Assembly: GCF_900130125.1 (NCBI RefSeq)
Contig: NZ_FQXY01000009.1
Location: forward strand, 411,760 to 475,759
Length of the DNA stretch: 64,000 bases
DNA from: Bacteroides congonensis
Lineage (GTDB): Bacteria > Bacteroidota > Bacteroidia > Bacteroidales > Bacteroidaceae
Reading direction: 5' to 3'
Position numbers and translations under genes: made by a program. Each line of letters begins with the position of its first letter. The first letter of the stretch is position 1. The notes under the pieces were generated by a model. It searched no databases and was not told the DNA's origin. It saw nothing but the letters and a program-made list of their open reading frames with translations. This document shows, piece by piece, positions 20,106-28,820 of this stretch.

Positions 20106-20726
20106 TTATAATTCTATTACATAATGACATCCCTGTGCAAAGTCCTTGTCATGAGACACTGCCAGCACAGCCGCCCCTTTTTCTGCCTGTCTCCGGAAAA
20201 AGGACAGTACTTTGTCAGTTGATCCGGCATCCAAGGCAGAAGTCGGTTCATCTATGATAATCAGAGGTTTGTTGAGCATGGCAGCTACGGCCAGTGTTAT
20301 TCGTTGACGTTGGCCGCCCGATACTTCGTTCACTCTCTTTGCATATAATTCATGCTCCAGCCCCAATTCGTCAAAGCAAGCATAAAGCCTTTCCTCCGAG
20401 AATGGAATAGAACGATTCACTTTCAGCTCAAAAGGAAGGGCAACCATTTCTCTCACCCATTCAAACGGCAAGGCCAGTTCCTGCGGAATCCATGCTATCT
20501 GCCGGCGGACGCTATCAATGGTCGATATGTCGAGCAGTGTCTCTCCTACTTGAATGGAGCCTTCTTTCAGCGGAACAAAGCCCATTACCGCATTCAGCAA
20601 CGAAGTCTTTCCACAGCCGGACTGCCCTACGATACAGGCTGTTTCTCCCCGTTCCAGTTTCAGGTTAAAACCGGAGAAAAGCACTTCTGTTCCAAAAGCA
20701 ATACAGGCATTATTGATATGTAACAT
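20106..20726 (-). CDS. fetA: FetA-like ABC transporter ATPase
   Basis: 206 residues, an ATP-binding subunit for the FetB-like permease. Motifs in order: Walker A GQSGCGKTS (about 34-42), Q-loop near WIPQELALP, signature VSGGQRQR (about 138-145), Walker B LIIIDEP (about 158-164), and the switch His in VSHDKDF near 193. First gene of the fetA-fetB-small ORF operon; promoter box at 20752-20759. The compact size fits the FetA/YbbL group. Confidence 0.88.
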   Translation of the reverse strand: MLHINNACIAFGTEVLFSGFNLKLERGETACIVGQSGCGKTSLLNAVMGFVPLKEGSIQVGETLLDISTIDSVRRQIAWIPQELALPFEWVREMVALPFELKVNRSIPFSEERLYACFDELGLEHELYAKRVNEVSGGQRQRITLAVAAMLNKPLIIIDEPTSALDAGSTDKVLSFFRRQAEKGAAVLAVSHDKDFAQGCHYVIEL

Positions 20727-20751
20727 GACGTTTTGAATTCTTTCTTTCCGG

Positions 20752-20759
20752 CAAAGGTA
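20752..20759 (-). promoter_or_regulatory. -7 promoter element for the fetAB operon
   Basis: The - strand reads TACCTTTG followed by C, 25 bp before the fetA start, back-to-back with the promoter of the DUF2148 gene. Confidence 0.6.
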
Positions 20760-20778
20760 CTATTTTCTTGAAAAACGT

Positions 20779-20786
20779 TATCTTTG
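20779..20786 (+). promoter_or_regulatory. -7 promoter element for DUF2148 gene
   Basis: TATCTTTG followed by CC, 26 bp before the ATG at 20813. Confidence 0.65.
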
Positions 20787-20812
20787 CCTGACTAATTAAT
20801 TCAAGAAAAGTT

Positions 20813-21355
20813 ATGATACTGAACGAAAGAGACGCTCGTCATGAGCATATATTGCAGGTAGCACGTCAAATGATGACTGCCGCACGCACTGCTCCCAAGG
20901 GAAAAGGGATAGACATTATTGAAGTTGCTTTGATTACTAATGAAGAAATCAAGCAATTGTCGGACACTATGATAGCGATGGTGGAAGAGCATGGAATGAA
21001 GTTTTTTCTGCGTGATGCCGACAACATCTTAAGTGCCGAATGTGTTATATTAATAGGAACGCGCGAACAGGCGCAAGGATTGAATTGCGGCCATTGCGGA
21101 TTTGCGACTTGTGCAGAACGCACAGAAGGTGTTCCTTGTGCACTGAACAGCATCGACGTTGGCATCGCAATAGGTTCAGCCTGTGCCACGGCAGCCGATT
21201 TGCGTGTAGACACACGCGTGATGTTCTCTGCCGGATTGGCGGCCCAACGCCTGAACTGGCTGAAAGACTGCAAAATGGTAATGGCGATTCCGGTCAGCGC
21301 ATCTTCCAAGAATCCGTTCTTCGACCGGAAGCCGAAGCAGGAAAATAAAGATTAA
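20813..21355 (+). CDS. DUF2148 ferredoxin-domain protein
   Basis: 180 residues. A cysteine cluster in the middle (Cys92, Cys95, Cys100, Cys109, in NCGHCGFATCAE...VPC, plus Cys124) has the spacing of an iron-sulfur cluster site and identifies DUF2148, a family annotated as ferredoxin-domain proteins. An Ala/Arg-rich N-terminal helix (HILQVARQMMTAARTAPKG) precedes it. No signal peptide, so cytosolic. Physiological role is unknown. aguA follows on the same strand after a 131-bp gap. Confidence 0.85.
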   Translation: MILNERDARHEHILQVARQMMTAARTAPKGKGIDIIEVALITNEEIKQLSDTMIAMVEEHGMKFFLRDADNILSAECVILIGTREQAQGLNCGHCGFATCAERTEGVPCALNSIDVGIAIGSACATAADLRVDTRVMFSAGLAAQRLNWLKDCKMVMAIPVSASSKNPFFDRKPKQENKD

Positions 21356-21486
21356 TACCGGTTGCCGGTGGATGAATAAACCGATTATATAAATAACTAA
21401 ATAACATAAGTCTGATGGGAATTATGGTTGGACTGCCTAGTCCTAGTGGCTCGGAGAAAGATTTGCAATTGAACTTCGGTAAGAAT

Positions 21487-22530
21487 ATGACCGTACAAGT
21501 AGAAATGAGAGCCCCTCATTTGCCCGCCGAGTGGCATATGCAAAGCGGTATACAACTGACGTGGCCGCATGCCGGTACAGACTGGGCATATATGCTGGAA
21601 GAGGTACAAGAATGCTTCATCAGGATAGCCAAAGAGATAGCGGAACGCGAGTTACTATTAATTGTCACTCCCGAGCCTGAAGAAGTAAAGAAACAGATAA
21701 GTGCTGTTGTCAACATGGATAACGTCCGCTTCCTGAAATGCGCGACCAATGATACATGGGCACGCGATCACGGGGCTATCACCATGATAGATACCGGTAA
21801 TCCCTCGCTACTTGATTTTACCTTCAACGGCTGGGGATTGAAATTTGCCGCCGAACTTGATAACCAAATCACTAAACAAGCCGTAGAAGCCGGAGCCTTG
21901 AAAGGACAGTACATAGACTGCCTGGACTTTGTTCTTGAAGGCGGCTCCATAGAAAGTGACGGAATGGGCACCTTGCTTACCACTTCCGAATGCCTGCTTT
22001 CTCCCCAACGGAACGGAAAACTGAACCAAGTAGAGATAGAAGAATATCTGAAATCAACCTTCCATCTGCAAAAGGTGCTTTGGTTGGATCATGGTTATCT
22101 CGCAGGGGATGATACAGATAGCCATATTGACACTTTAGCACGTTTTTGCTCTACTGACACCATTGCATATGTGAAGTGTACGGACGAAGCAGAAGAACAT
22201 TACGAAGCACTGCTTGCCATGGAAGAACAACTGAAAACATTCCGCACATTGGCAGGAGAACCTTACCGGCTTTTGGCTTTACCCATGACAGATAAGATAG
22301 AAGAAGACGGCGAACGTCTGCCTGCCACATACGCCAATTTCTTAATTCTGAATGAGGCTGTCCTTTACCCGACTTATAACCAGCCGGAGAATGACAGGAA
22401 AGCCGGAGAAGTATTGCAGCAAGCTTTTCCAAAGCATCAAATCATCGGAATAGATTGTCGTGCCTTAATCAAACAGCATGGTTCTCTGCACTGCGTTACC
22501 ATGCAATATCCGATGGGAGTTCTAAAATAA
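21487..22530 (+). CDS. aguA: Agmatine deiminase
   Basis: Hydrolyses agmatine to N-carbamoylputrescine and ammonia, feeding putrescine synthesis. Start chosen at 21487 (MTVQVEMRAPHLPAEWHMQ), giving 347 residues, because homology begins there; the frame is open to 21415 (371 residues). Guanidine-modifying enzyme motifs: WARDHGAITM (about 83-92), LEGGSIESDG (about 155-164), DHGYLAGDDTDSHID (about 205-219), and the catalytic Cys in GSLHCVTMQYP near the C-terminus. It stands 50 bp before aguB, which performs the next step. Confidence 0.93.
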   Translation: MTVQVEMRAPHLPAEWHMQSGIQLTWPHAGTDWAYMLEEVQECFIRIAKEIAERELLLIVTPEPEEVKKQISAVVNMDNVRFLKCATNDTWARDHGAITMIDTGNPSLLDFTFNGWGLKFAAELDNQITKQAVEAGALKGQYIDCLDFVLEGGSIESDGMGTLLTTSECLLSPQRNGKLNQVEIEEYLKSTFHLQKVLWLDHGYLAGDDTDSHIDTLARFCSTDTIAYVKCTDEAEEHYEALLAMEEQLKTFRTLAGEPYRLLALPMTDKIEEDGERLPATYANFLILNEAVLYPTYNQPENDRKAGEVLQQAFPKHQIIGIDCRALIKQHGSLHCVTMQYPMGVLK

Positions 22531-22580
22531 TTTGGTAGATTAAAATAGAATATACAAGTAGATTAAAATAAAAATTCATC

Positions 22581-23465
22581 ATGAGAAAGATAAAAGTCGG
22601 ACTTATCCAGCAATCCAACACTTCTGATATTCGGGTAAACCTGATGAACCTGGCCAAAAGCATTGAAGCATGTGCCGCACATGGCGCACAACTGATTGTG
22701 CTTCAAGAGTTGCACAACTCGCTTTATTTCTGCCAGACAGAAAATACAAACCTCTTCGATCTTGCCGAACCTATCCCCGGCCCTTCCACCGGATTCTATT
22801 CTGAACTGGCGGCAGCCAATAAAGTAGTTCTCGTGACTTCTCTTTTTGAGAAACGCGCACCGGGGCTTTATCATAATACTGCTGTTGTCTTCGACCGTGA
22901 CGGGAGTATTGCCGGTAAATACCGGAAGATGCATATTCCTGATGATCCCGCTTATTATGAGAAGTTCTATTTTACTCCCGGAGATATAGGCTTCGAGCCT
23001 ATTCAGACCTCTTTAGGAAAACTGGGCGTATTGGTATGCTGGGATCAATGGTATCCGGAAGCTGCCCGCTTAATGGCATTAAAAGGTGCGGAACTATTAA
23101 TCTACCCCACTGCCATCGGTTGGGAAAGCAGCGACACGGATGATGAGAAAGCACGCCAACTCAATGCCTGGATTATCTCACAACGTGCCCATGCTGTCGC
23201 AAACGGACTTCCAGTTATCTCAGTCAACCGTGTAGGACACGAACCTGACCCGTCAGGACAAACCAACGGTATTTTATTCTGGGGAAATAGTTTCGTAGCA
23301 GGGCCACAAGGAGAATTTCTGGCACAGGCCGGAAACCACCGACCGGAAAATATAGTAGTGGAGATTGATATGGAACGCTCGGAAAATGTACGCCGTTGGT
23401 GGCCGTTCCTGCGCGACCGTCGTATTGACGAGTATGAAGGACTGACTAAACGCTTTTTAGATTAG
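22581..23465 (+). CDS. aguB: N-carbamoylputrescine amidase
   Basis: Nitrilase-superfamily enzyme releasing putrescine, CO2 and ammonia from N-carbamoylputrescine. 294 residues, standard. The catalytic triad is visible: Glu in LQELHNSLYF (about residue 42), Lys in KYRKMHIPDD (about 116), and Cys in VLVCWDQWYPEAAR (about 153). Together with aguA it completes the agmatine route to putrescine. A 13-nt direct repeat GTAGATTAAAATA (22535-22547 and 22558-22570) fills the short gap after aguA. A strong hairpin follows the stop. Confidence 0.95.
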   Translation: MRKIKVGLIQQSNTSDIRVNLMNLAKSIEACAAHGAQLIVLQELHNSLYFCQTENTNLFDLAEPIPGPSTGFYSELAAANKVVLVTSLFEKRAPGLYHNTAVVFDRDGSIAGKYRKMHIPDDPAYYEKFYFTPGDIGFEPIQTSLGKLGVLVCWDQWYPEAARLMALKGAELLIYPTAIGWESSDTDDEKARQLNAWIISQRAHAVANGLPVISVNRVGHEPDPSGQTNGILFWGNSFVAGPQGEFLAQAGNHRPENIVVEIDMERSENVRRWWPFLRDRRIDEYEGLTKRFLD

Positions 23466-23492
23466 ACAAGAAAGCACGCGGATATAAACAAC

Positions 23493-23539
23493 AGAAAGGG
23501 CACAGAGTAAACTATAAATTTAAACTCTGTGCCCTTTCT
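23493..23539. terminator. Bidirectional terminator between aguB and gtrA
   Basis: AGAAAGGGCACAGAGT (23493-23508) pairs perfectly with ACTCTGTGCCCTTTCT (23524-23539) around a 15-nt AT-rich loop. It separates convergent genes. Confidence 0.88.
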
Positions 23540-23560
23540 ATATACTTTATATATTCTTTC

Positions 23561-23950
23561 TTATTGAAATGTCAGTTTCTTATTAGCCAGGAAATTGGCA
23601 CCTCCATAGATAAATAGACCCAGGAATTGCGCCAAATATTCATTGACATCCAATCCTTCCACTAATAAAATAAGAAATAAGAATTGTGCTGTATATGCCA
23701 ATCCGAAAGCAGAACAAAAGAGCAGTATCTGTTTCCAGAGACTGTTCTTTCTATTTTCTACAGGGAATATCCAATATTTGCACCAGATAAAGTTATGAAT
23801 CTGAGCTATCAGGTACGCTGTTATATTAGCCACCATATAGTCACCGTCGAATGATATTTCTCTCATCATCAACCATACAACCAACGCCATGATTATGGCA
23901 TTCATTGTACCGATTACTATAAAACGGAATATGCGTACAGATTCTTTCAC
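23561..23950 (-). CDS. GtrA-family membrane protein
   Basis: 129 residues with four hydrophobic segments, matching the GtrA family of small membrane proteins, some of which are proposed to flip lipid-linked sugars. Features: start [31 protein letters not shown] (about 53-64), and the ending [10 protein letters not shown], a typical GtrA terminus. Its start overlaps the aspS stop by 4 bp, so it is translationally coupled to it, an arrangement with no obvious functional link. No glycosyltransferase lies adjacent. Confidence 0.87.
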   Translation of the reverse strand: MKESVRIFRFIVIGTMNAIIMALVVWLMMREISFDGDYMVANITAYLIAQIHNFIWCKYWIFPVENRKNSLWKQILLFCSAFGLAYTAQFLFLILLVEGLDVNEYLAQFLGLFIYGGANFLANKKLTFQ

Positions 23951-25710
23951 TCGCCTTCTTTGATATCAACAATCAAATTCAATTCATCAAGCTGAGTCTG
24001 ATCAATTGTAGATGGCGCATCCAGCATCACGTCACGACCGGAGTTGTTCTTCGGGAATGCGATACAGTCACGGATAGAATCCAAACCGGCAAACAAAGAT
24101 ACCCAACGGTCAAGCCCGTATGCCAACCCACCGTGAGGTGGCGCACCATACTTAAATGCATTCATCAGGAAGCCGAACTGTGCCTCTGCCTTTTCAGGAG
24201 TAAATCCTAAAATCTCGAACATCTTCGCCTGCAACTGTGCATCGTGGATACGGATAGAACCGCCACCTACTTCGACACCGTTGACTACCATATCATAAGC
24301 GTCGGCACGTACCGCTGCGGGATTGGTATCCAACAATGGAATATCTTCATCTTTCGGATGTGTGAACGGATGATGCATAGCCATCAGACGACCTTCTTCT
24401 TCGCTCCATTCAAACATCGGGAAGTCGATGACCCAAAGGCAAACGAACTTATTCTTGTCACGCAAACCTAGTTGAGAACCCATTTCCAAACGGAGTTCAC
24501 AAAGCTGCTTACGTGTTTTCATCACATCGTCACCAGACAAAATAAGAATCAAGTCACCCGGTTTAGCACCAAATACTTCCTTCATTTGCTGAAGAACTTC
24601 TTGTGTATAGAATTTATCTACACTTGATTTTACTGTACCGTCTGCTTCCACACGGGCATAGACCATGCCTTTGGCGCCAATCTGAGGTTTCTTCACGAAC
24701 TCGGTCAATGCATCTAGTTGCTTACGGGTATAAGTTGCAGCACCTTCTGCGCAAATACCACCGATATAAGCAGCATTATCAAATACAGAGAATCCGTGTC
24801 CTTTCATGATATCCATCAATTCCACAAACTTCATATCGAAACGCAAGTCCGGTTTGTCGCTACCATAATATTTCATGGCATCAGCCCAAGCCATACGCTG
24901 GAACGGTTCGGTCAGTTCTACACCGCGAAGAGTCTTGAACAGATGTTTAGCCATCCCTTCGAAGGTGGTGATAATATCTTCCTGTTCTACGAAACTCATT
25001 TCACAGTCAATCTGTGTAAATTCCGGCTGACGGTCGGCACGCAAGTCCTCGTCACGGAAGCATTTAGCTATTTGGAAATAACGGTCGAAACCGGAAACCA
25101 TCAATAGTTGCTTCAATGTTTGCGGGGATTGCGGGAGTGCATAGAACTGTCCCGGATTCATACGTGACGGAACGACAAAGTCACGTGCACCTTCCGGAGT
25201 GGAACCAATCAGAACCGGTGTCTCCACTTCGATAAAACCAAGACTATCGAGATATTTGCGCACTTCGATTGTCATTTTGTGACGTAGTTCCAGATTAGAA
25301 CGAACAGCGTTGCGACGCAAGTCCAGATAGCGGTATTTCATACGAATATCGTCACCACCATCTGTATTGTCTTCAATGGTGAACGGCGGAGTCATGGCAG
25401 TGTTCAGTACATTCAGTTCGGAAACAATGATTTCAATGTCTCCGGTAGGAATGTTAGCGTTCTTACTGAAACGTTCGCTCACTGTTCCTGTGATTTGAAT
25501 GACAAACTCACGTCCCAATTTATTGGCGCGTTCACAAAGTTCTGCATTGATTTCTTCGTTAAAGACTAATTGAGTAATTCCGTAACGGTCGCGAAGGTCG
25601 ATGAAGGTCATCCCTCCCATTTTACGACTGCGCTGTACCCAACCGGACAGCGTTACTTGCTTATTTGCATCAGAGATTCTCAGTTCTCCACATGTGTGTG
25701 TTCTGAACAT
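23947..25710 (-). CDS. aspS: Aspartyl-tRNA synthetase
   Basis: Charges tRNA-Asp; class II synthetase. 587 residues, the bacterial size. N-terminal OB fold ([23 protein letters not shown], the anticodon-binding domain), motif 2 in [18 protein letters not shown] (about 215-232), a GAD insertion domain in the middle, and motif 3 in [15 protein letters not shown] near 540. No separate Asn amidotransferase genes are seen here, so discriminating versus non-discriminating specificity cannot be told. Own promoter at 25771-25778. Confidence 0.97.
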   Translation of the reverse strand: MFRTHTCGELRISDANKQVTLSGWVQRSRKMGGMTFIDLRDRYGITQLVFNEEINAELCERANKLGREFVIQITGTVSERFSKNANIPTGDIEIIVSELNVLNTAMTPPFTIEDNTDGGDDIRMKYRYLDLRRNAVRSNLELRHKMTIEVRKYLDSLGFIEVETPVLIGSTPEGARDFVVPSRMNPGQFYALPQSPQTLKQLLMVSGFDRYFQIAKCFRDEDLRADRQPEFTQIDCEMSFVEQEDIITTFEGMAKHLFKTLRGVELTEPFQRMAWADAMKYYGSDKPDLRFDMKFVELMDIMKGHGFSVFDNAAYIGGICAEGAATYTRKQLDALTEFVKKPQIGAKGMVYARVEADGTVKSSVDKFYTQEVLQQMKEVFGAKPGDLILILSGDDVMKTRKQLCELRLEMGSQLGLRDKNKFVCLWVIDFPMFEWSEEEGRLMAMHHPFTHPKDEDIPLLDTNPAAVRADAYDMVVNGVEVGGGSIRIHDAQLQAKMFEILGFTPEKAEAQFGFLMNAFKYGAPPHGGLAYGLDRWVSLFAGLDSIRDCIAFPKNNSGRDVMLDAPSTIDQTQLDELNLIVDIKEGE

Positions 25711-25770
25711 ATATTTTCTTATTTAAACGATTATCACTCGCGTTTTCATTTTGGCTGAACCAAAACTCCG

Positions 25771-25778
25771 CAAAAATA
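25771..25778 (-). promoter_or_regulatory. -7 promoter element for aspS-gtrA
   Basis: The - strand reads TATTTTTG followed by CG, 60 bp before the aspS start. Confidence 0.6.
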
Positions 25779-25819
25779 CGCAATAATTTGTAATTCGTGA
25801 TTAGTTATCCGTAATTTTA

Positions 25820-26833
25820 TCAGACTTTCTTTGTCAGCTTTTTCAATATTTTCTTGTTTTTGTCTGTAATATTGTCAACGATGGCTTCATTCATCAATTT
25901 GATGCCGTTCATATATTCCTGTGCTCTTTGAAGCACGTTGGCGGCATCTTTTTCCGCTGCACGCGGAACGACTACACGCAATCCCTGCTGAATTAATTCA
26001 ATATTTACATCAGCGTCTGTCTCCATGGGGTCGCCATCAAAATGAACCACTCCCGGAGTAGTCCGTCGAATACACAACTGCTTGCACCGGAAAGTCTTGA
26101 TACGGCTATTCTGGTCAATCGTCTTATTAAATAACTGGAAAGCAAGGGAAGGTACGTCCAAGACGGTGAACGGTTCTAATATGGTGACGTCCAGCAAACC
26201 GTCCGTTAATGTGGCTTGCGGGGCGATATAGGCATTATTCCCATATTGTGACGCATTTCCGCAGGCAATAAGAAAAGCCTTATACTTGGACACTCCGTTT
26301 TCAGTCTCCAGTTCGTAGGTTTCCGGCTGATATTTAAGACTTTCCTGAAGCGTCTTTTCCAAATAGGTCAGCAAGCCGCGCTTGCCGGCATGCGCAAACT
26401 TCAGACTAACAAAAGCGTCAAATCCCACTCCGCAGGTGCAGAAGAAGTCTGTTCCGTTAATCTTACCATAATCTATTATATCCGTGCAACCCTCATTAAG
26501 CACTTCCAATGCTTTTTTCGGTTCCATAGGTATATGCAGATGCCGCGCCAGCCCATTGCCCGACCCGCAAGGGATAATCCCCAAAGCGGTATCAGTATGT
26601 ACCAGCGAACGAGCTATTTCGTTGATTGTCCCGTCTCCACCGATAGCTACCACCACGTCCGTTTTTTCTTCCGCAGCTTTGGCAGCTATCTCTACTGCAT
26701 GACCGGCTCTCTCCGTATATACTACTTCCCAAGAGTTTTTCGTCTTGTCTATTTTCTCATCCAGCAAGCTAAGAATCAATTCCTTACTTTGTGTTCCTGA
26801 AATAGGATTGACGACGAATTTTATTTTTCTCAT
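25820..26833 (-). CDS. Diacylglycerol/sphingoid-type lipid kinase
   Basis: Phosphorylates a lipid hydroxyl with ATP; YegS/DgkB-type DAGK_cat family, which also includes sphingosine kinases. Start placed at 26833 (MRKIKFVVNPISG), 337 residues; 26845 (MNESM...) is the alternative. The longer frame to 26923 is excluded because the promoter box is at 26870-26877. Motifs: NPISG (9-13), nucleotide loop AIGGDGTINEIA (about 62-73), IPCGSGNGLARHL (about 85-97), and late VHFDGDPM. Divergent from serine palmitoyltransferase, 220-bp gap, so a sphingolipid substrate is possible but unproven. Confidence 0.88.
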   Translation of the reverse strand: MRKIKFVVNPISGTQSKELILSLLDEKIDKTKNSWEVVYTERAGHAVEIAAKAAEEKTDVVVAIGGDGTINEIARSLVHTDTALGIIPCGSGNGLARHLHIPMEPKKALEVLNEGCTDIIDYGKINGTDFFCTCGVGFDAFVSLKFAHAGKRGLLTYLEKTLQESLKYQPETYELETENGVSKYKAFLIACGNASQYGNNAYIAPQATLTDGLLDVTILEPFTVLDVPSLAFQLFNKTIDQNSRIKTFRCKQLCIRRTTPGVVHFDGDPMETDADVNIELIQQGLRVVVPRAAEKDAANVLQRAQEYMNGIKLMNEAIVDNITDKNKKILKKLTKKV

Positions 26834-26869
26834 ACTTTCGTTCATGCTATTCTTGTCGATTGTAGACGA

Positions 26870-26877
26870 CAAAAGTA
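26870..26877 (-). promoter_or_regulatory. -7 promoter element for the lipid kinase
   Basis: The - strand reads TACTTTTG followed by T, 24-36 bp before the two candidate start codons, and inside the longest open frame, which it argues against. Confidence 0.6.
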
Positions 26878-26971
26878 ATATAAATATCTTAAATTTTAAT
26901 CTATTAGAGGTTTCTAATCTCAAGCGAGCAACTTTTTTCTCTTAAAAAGAACATATGAAAGCAAAATTTGT

Positions 26972-26979
26972 TATCTTTG
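26972..26979 (+). promoter_or_regulatory. -7 promoter element for spt
   Basis: TATCTTTG followed by CC, 85 bp before the ATG, predicting a leader of about 80 nt that contains the hairpin at 27018-27037. Confidence 0.65.
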
Positions 26980-27017
26980 CCCCCTGTTTTAAACACTTGT
27001 TAAGATAAAAGGATATT

Positions 27018-27037
27018 AGACCGTCAGCGAACGGTCT
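27018..27037 (+). promoter_or_regulatory. Hairpin in the spt leader
   Basis: AGACCGT (27018-27024) pairs with ACGGTCT (27031-27037) around a 6-nt loop, 27 bp before the start codon. No T-run follows, so it is not a terminator; it may affect mRNA stability or translation. Confidence 0.45.
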
Positions 27038-27064
27038 GAGTATGAGTATTATAAATTATAATTC

Positions 27065-28249
27065 ATGGGATTATTACAAGAGAAGTTAGCAAAGTACGAC
27101 CTGCCACAAAAGTTTATGGCACAGGGCGTTTACCCATATTTCCGTGAGATAGAAGGAAAACAGGGTACAGAGGTAGAGATGGGCGGACACGAAGTGTTGA
27201 TGTTCGGTTCCAATGCATACACTGGCCTTACAGGAGATGAAAGAGTTATTGAAGCTGGCATTCAAGCCATGCATAAATATGGTTCCGGATGCGCAGGGTC
27301 GCGTTTCTTGAATGGTACGCTTGACCTGCATGTCCAACTGGAAAAAGAACTGGCAGCTTTCGTCGGTAAAGATGAAGCTCTCTGTTTTTCTACCGGTTTT
27401 ACTGTGAATTCCGGTGTTATTCCTGCTTTGACAGACCGCAATGATTATATCATCTGTGATGACCGTGACCATGCATCTATCGTAGACGGCCGTCGTCTTT
27501 CTTTCTCCCAGCAATTGAAATACAAGCACAACGATATGGCTGATTTGGAGAAGCAACTTCAAAAGTGCAATCCGAGTTCAGTAAAACTAATCATAGTAGA
27601 CGGTGTGTTCTCTATGGAAGGTGACTTGGCAAATCTGCCTGAAATCGTACGCTTGAAACATAAATACAATGCTACTATCATGGTAGATGAAGCTCATGGT
27701 TTGGGCGTATTCGGAAAGCAAGGACGTGGAGTTTGCGACCATTTCGGTCTGACTCACGAAGTTGACTTGATTATGGGTACTTTCAGCAAATCACTGGCTT
27801 CTATCGGCGGTTTTATTGCTGCTGACTCTTCAATCATCAACTGGCTGCGTCACAATGCACGTACTTATATATTCAGCGCATCCAATACTCCGGCTGCTAC
27901 TGCATCTGCTTTGGAAGCTCTCCATATTATCCAGAACGAACCGGAAAGACTTGAAGCTCTGTGGGAAGCTACCAACTATGCATTGAAACGTTTCCGCGAA
28001 GCAGGTTTTGAGATTGGTGCAACAGAGTCACCTATCATTCCTCTTTATGTGCGTGATACGGAAAAGACTTTCATGGTTACGAAACTGGCTTTCGACGAAG
28101 GTGTATTCATCAATCCGGTTATTCCGCCGGCATGTGCTCCACAAGATACATTGGTACGTGTGGCATTGATGGCTACTCATACAAAAGAACAGATTGACCG
28201 TGCTGTAGAAAAGTTGGTGAAGGCATTCAAGACTTTGGATATTTTATAA
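27065..28249 (+). CDS. spt: Serine palmitoyltransferase
   Basis: Pyridoxal-phosphate enzyme condensing serine with an acyl-CoA to 3-ketosphinganine, the first step of Bacteroides sphingolipid synthesis. 394 residues, alpha-oxoamine synthase fold. Key residues: His136 in DRDHAS (stacks on PLP), Asp208 and His211 in VDEAHGLG, and PLP lysine Lys242 in GTFSKSLAS. Related enzymes (KBL, AONS) share these; the family pattern and Bacteroides context favour SPT, and I recall a characterised homologue BT_0870 in B. thetaiotaomicron. Monocistronic, with a long leader and a strong terminator. Confidence 0.9.
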   Translation: MGLLQEKLAKYDLPQKFMAQGVYPYFREIEGKQGTEVEMGGHEVLMFGSNAYTGLTGDERVIEAGIQAMHKYGSGCAGSRFLNGTLDLHVQLEKELAAFVGKDEALCFSTGFTVNSGVIPALTDRNDYIICDDRDHASIVDGRRLSFSQQLKYKHNDMADLEKQLQKCNPSSVKLIIVDGVFSMEGDLANLPEIVRLKHKYNATIMVDEAHGLGVFGKQGRGVCDHFGLTHEVDLIMGTFSKSLASIGGFIAADSSIINWLRHNARTYIFSASNTPAATASALEALHIIQNEPERLEALWEATNYALKRFREAGFEIGATESPIIPLYVRDTEKTFMVTKLAFDEGVFINPVIPPACAPQDTLVRVALMATHTKEQIDRAVEKLVKAFKTLDIL

Positions 28250-28268
28250 TCAGTATTGATAACCCTAT

Positions 28269-28312
28269 AAAAAAGCTACTTTCCTATATTGAATTGGGAA
28301 AGTAGCTTTTTT
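28269..28312. terminator. Bidirectional terminator after spt
   Basis: AAAAAAGCTACTTTCC (28269-28284) pairs perfectly with GGAAAGTAGCTTTTTT (28297-28312). It serves both spt and the convergent lipoprotein gene. Confidence 0.9.
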
Positions 28313-28326
28313 ATTTATTAGATTAA

Positions 28327-28695
28327 TTATTTATTCCGGATTTTCTTTCCTATCACAACTACCTTTTGGGCGGTCGGTATAGTACTCGAACCGGGTTCTT
28401 CCTCTTCTTCTATATAATTCACTCTCACCGTATCCCCCAACTCAAAACCTGTGACATCGTTCGGTTCCTGATCCATTGTACTGATAAAAAGCGTATCTCC
28501 TTTTGAGGTAATTAGCGCGAAGTGATTCGTTGAAGCATCTCCTACAACTCCGGTTATTGTTTTCTCTTCTTCTGTTGGAGCTATTATTAAAGTATCCTCT
28601 CCCACTTCCTTCTCGATAGCCTGTTTTCCTTTCGATTGACACGCATTAAGACCAATCCAAACTGCAAACAATAAAAACACCTTTATTCTATTCAT
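28327..28695 (-). CDS. Small lipoprotein, unknown function
   Basis: 122 residues from MNRIKVFLLFAVWIGLNAC, a signal peptide ending in Cys19 (lipobox-like LNAC). Two codons upstream, 28701, is an equal alternative start; the open frame to 28803 crosses the promoter box and is rejected. The mature part has a Glu-rich stretch and repeated short beta-like segments (GDTLFISTMDQ, LGDTVRVNYIEEEEE), suggesting a small beta barrel. No family recognised. Confidence 0.7.
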   Translation of the reverse strand: MNRIKVFLLFAVWIGLNACQSKGKQAIEKEVGEDTLIIAPTEEEKTITGVVGDASTNHFALITSKGDTLFISTMDQEPNDVTGFELGDTVRVNYIEEEEEPGSSTIPTAQKVVVIGKKIRNK

Positions 28696-28731
28696 ATACA
28701 TTCTCTTATTTGAAATAAACTTGGAATTATG

Positions 28732-28739
28732 CAAAGATA
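28732..28739 (-). promoter_or_regulatory. -7 promoter element for small lipoprotein
   Basis: The - strand reads TATCTTTG followed by C, about 36 bp before the chosen start. Confidence 0.6.
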
Positions 28740-28820
28740 CTGTTTTTTCAAATGTCTTTTGATGTAAAATCTGTGAAATCATTCCATTTATTCCAATAGC
28801 CACTCCACCTTATGCAAGGC

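Noticed and set aside
21415..21486. Upstream start for agmatine deiminase
   Set aside because: The extra 24 residues do not resemble the family, which begins at the MTVQVEMRAPHLPAEW segment; kept only as an alternative.
26980..27064. Riboswitch in the spt leader
   Set aside because: Only one 7-bp hairpin is visible and it matches no riboswitch class I know; there is no terminator or alternative stem.
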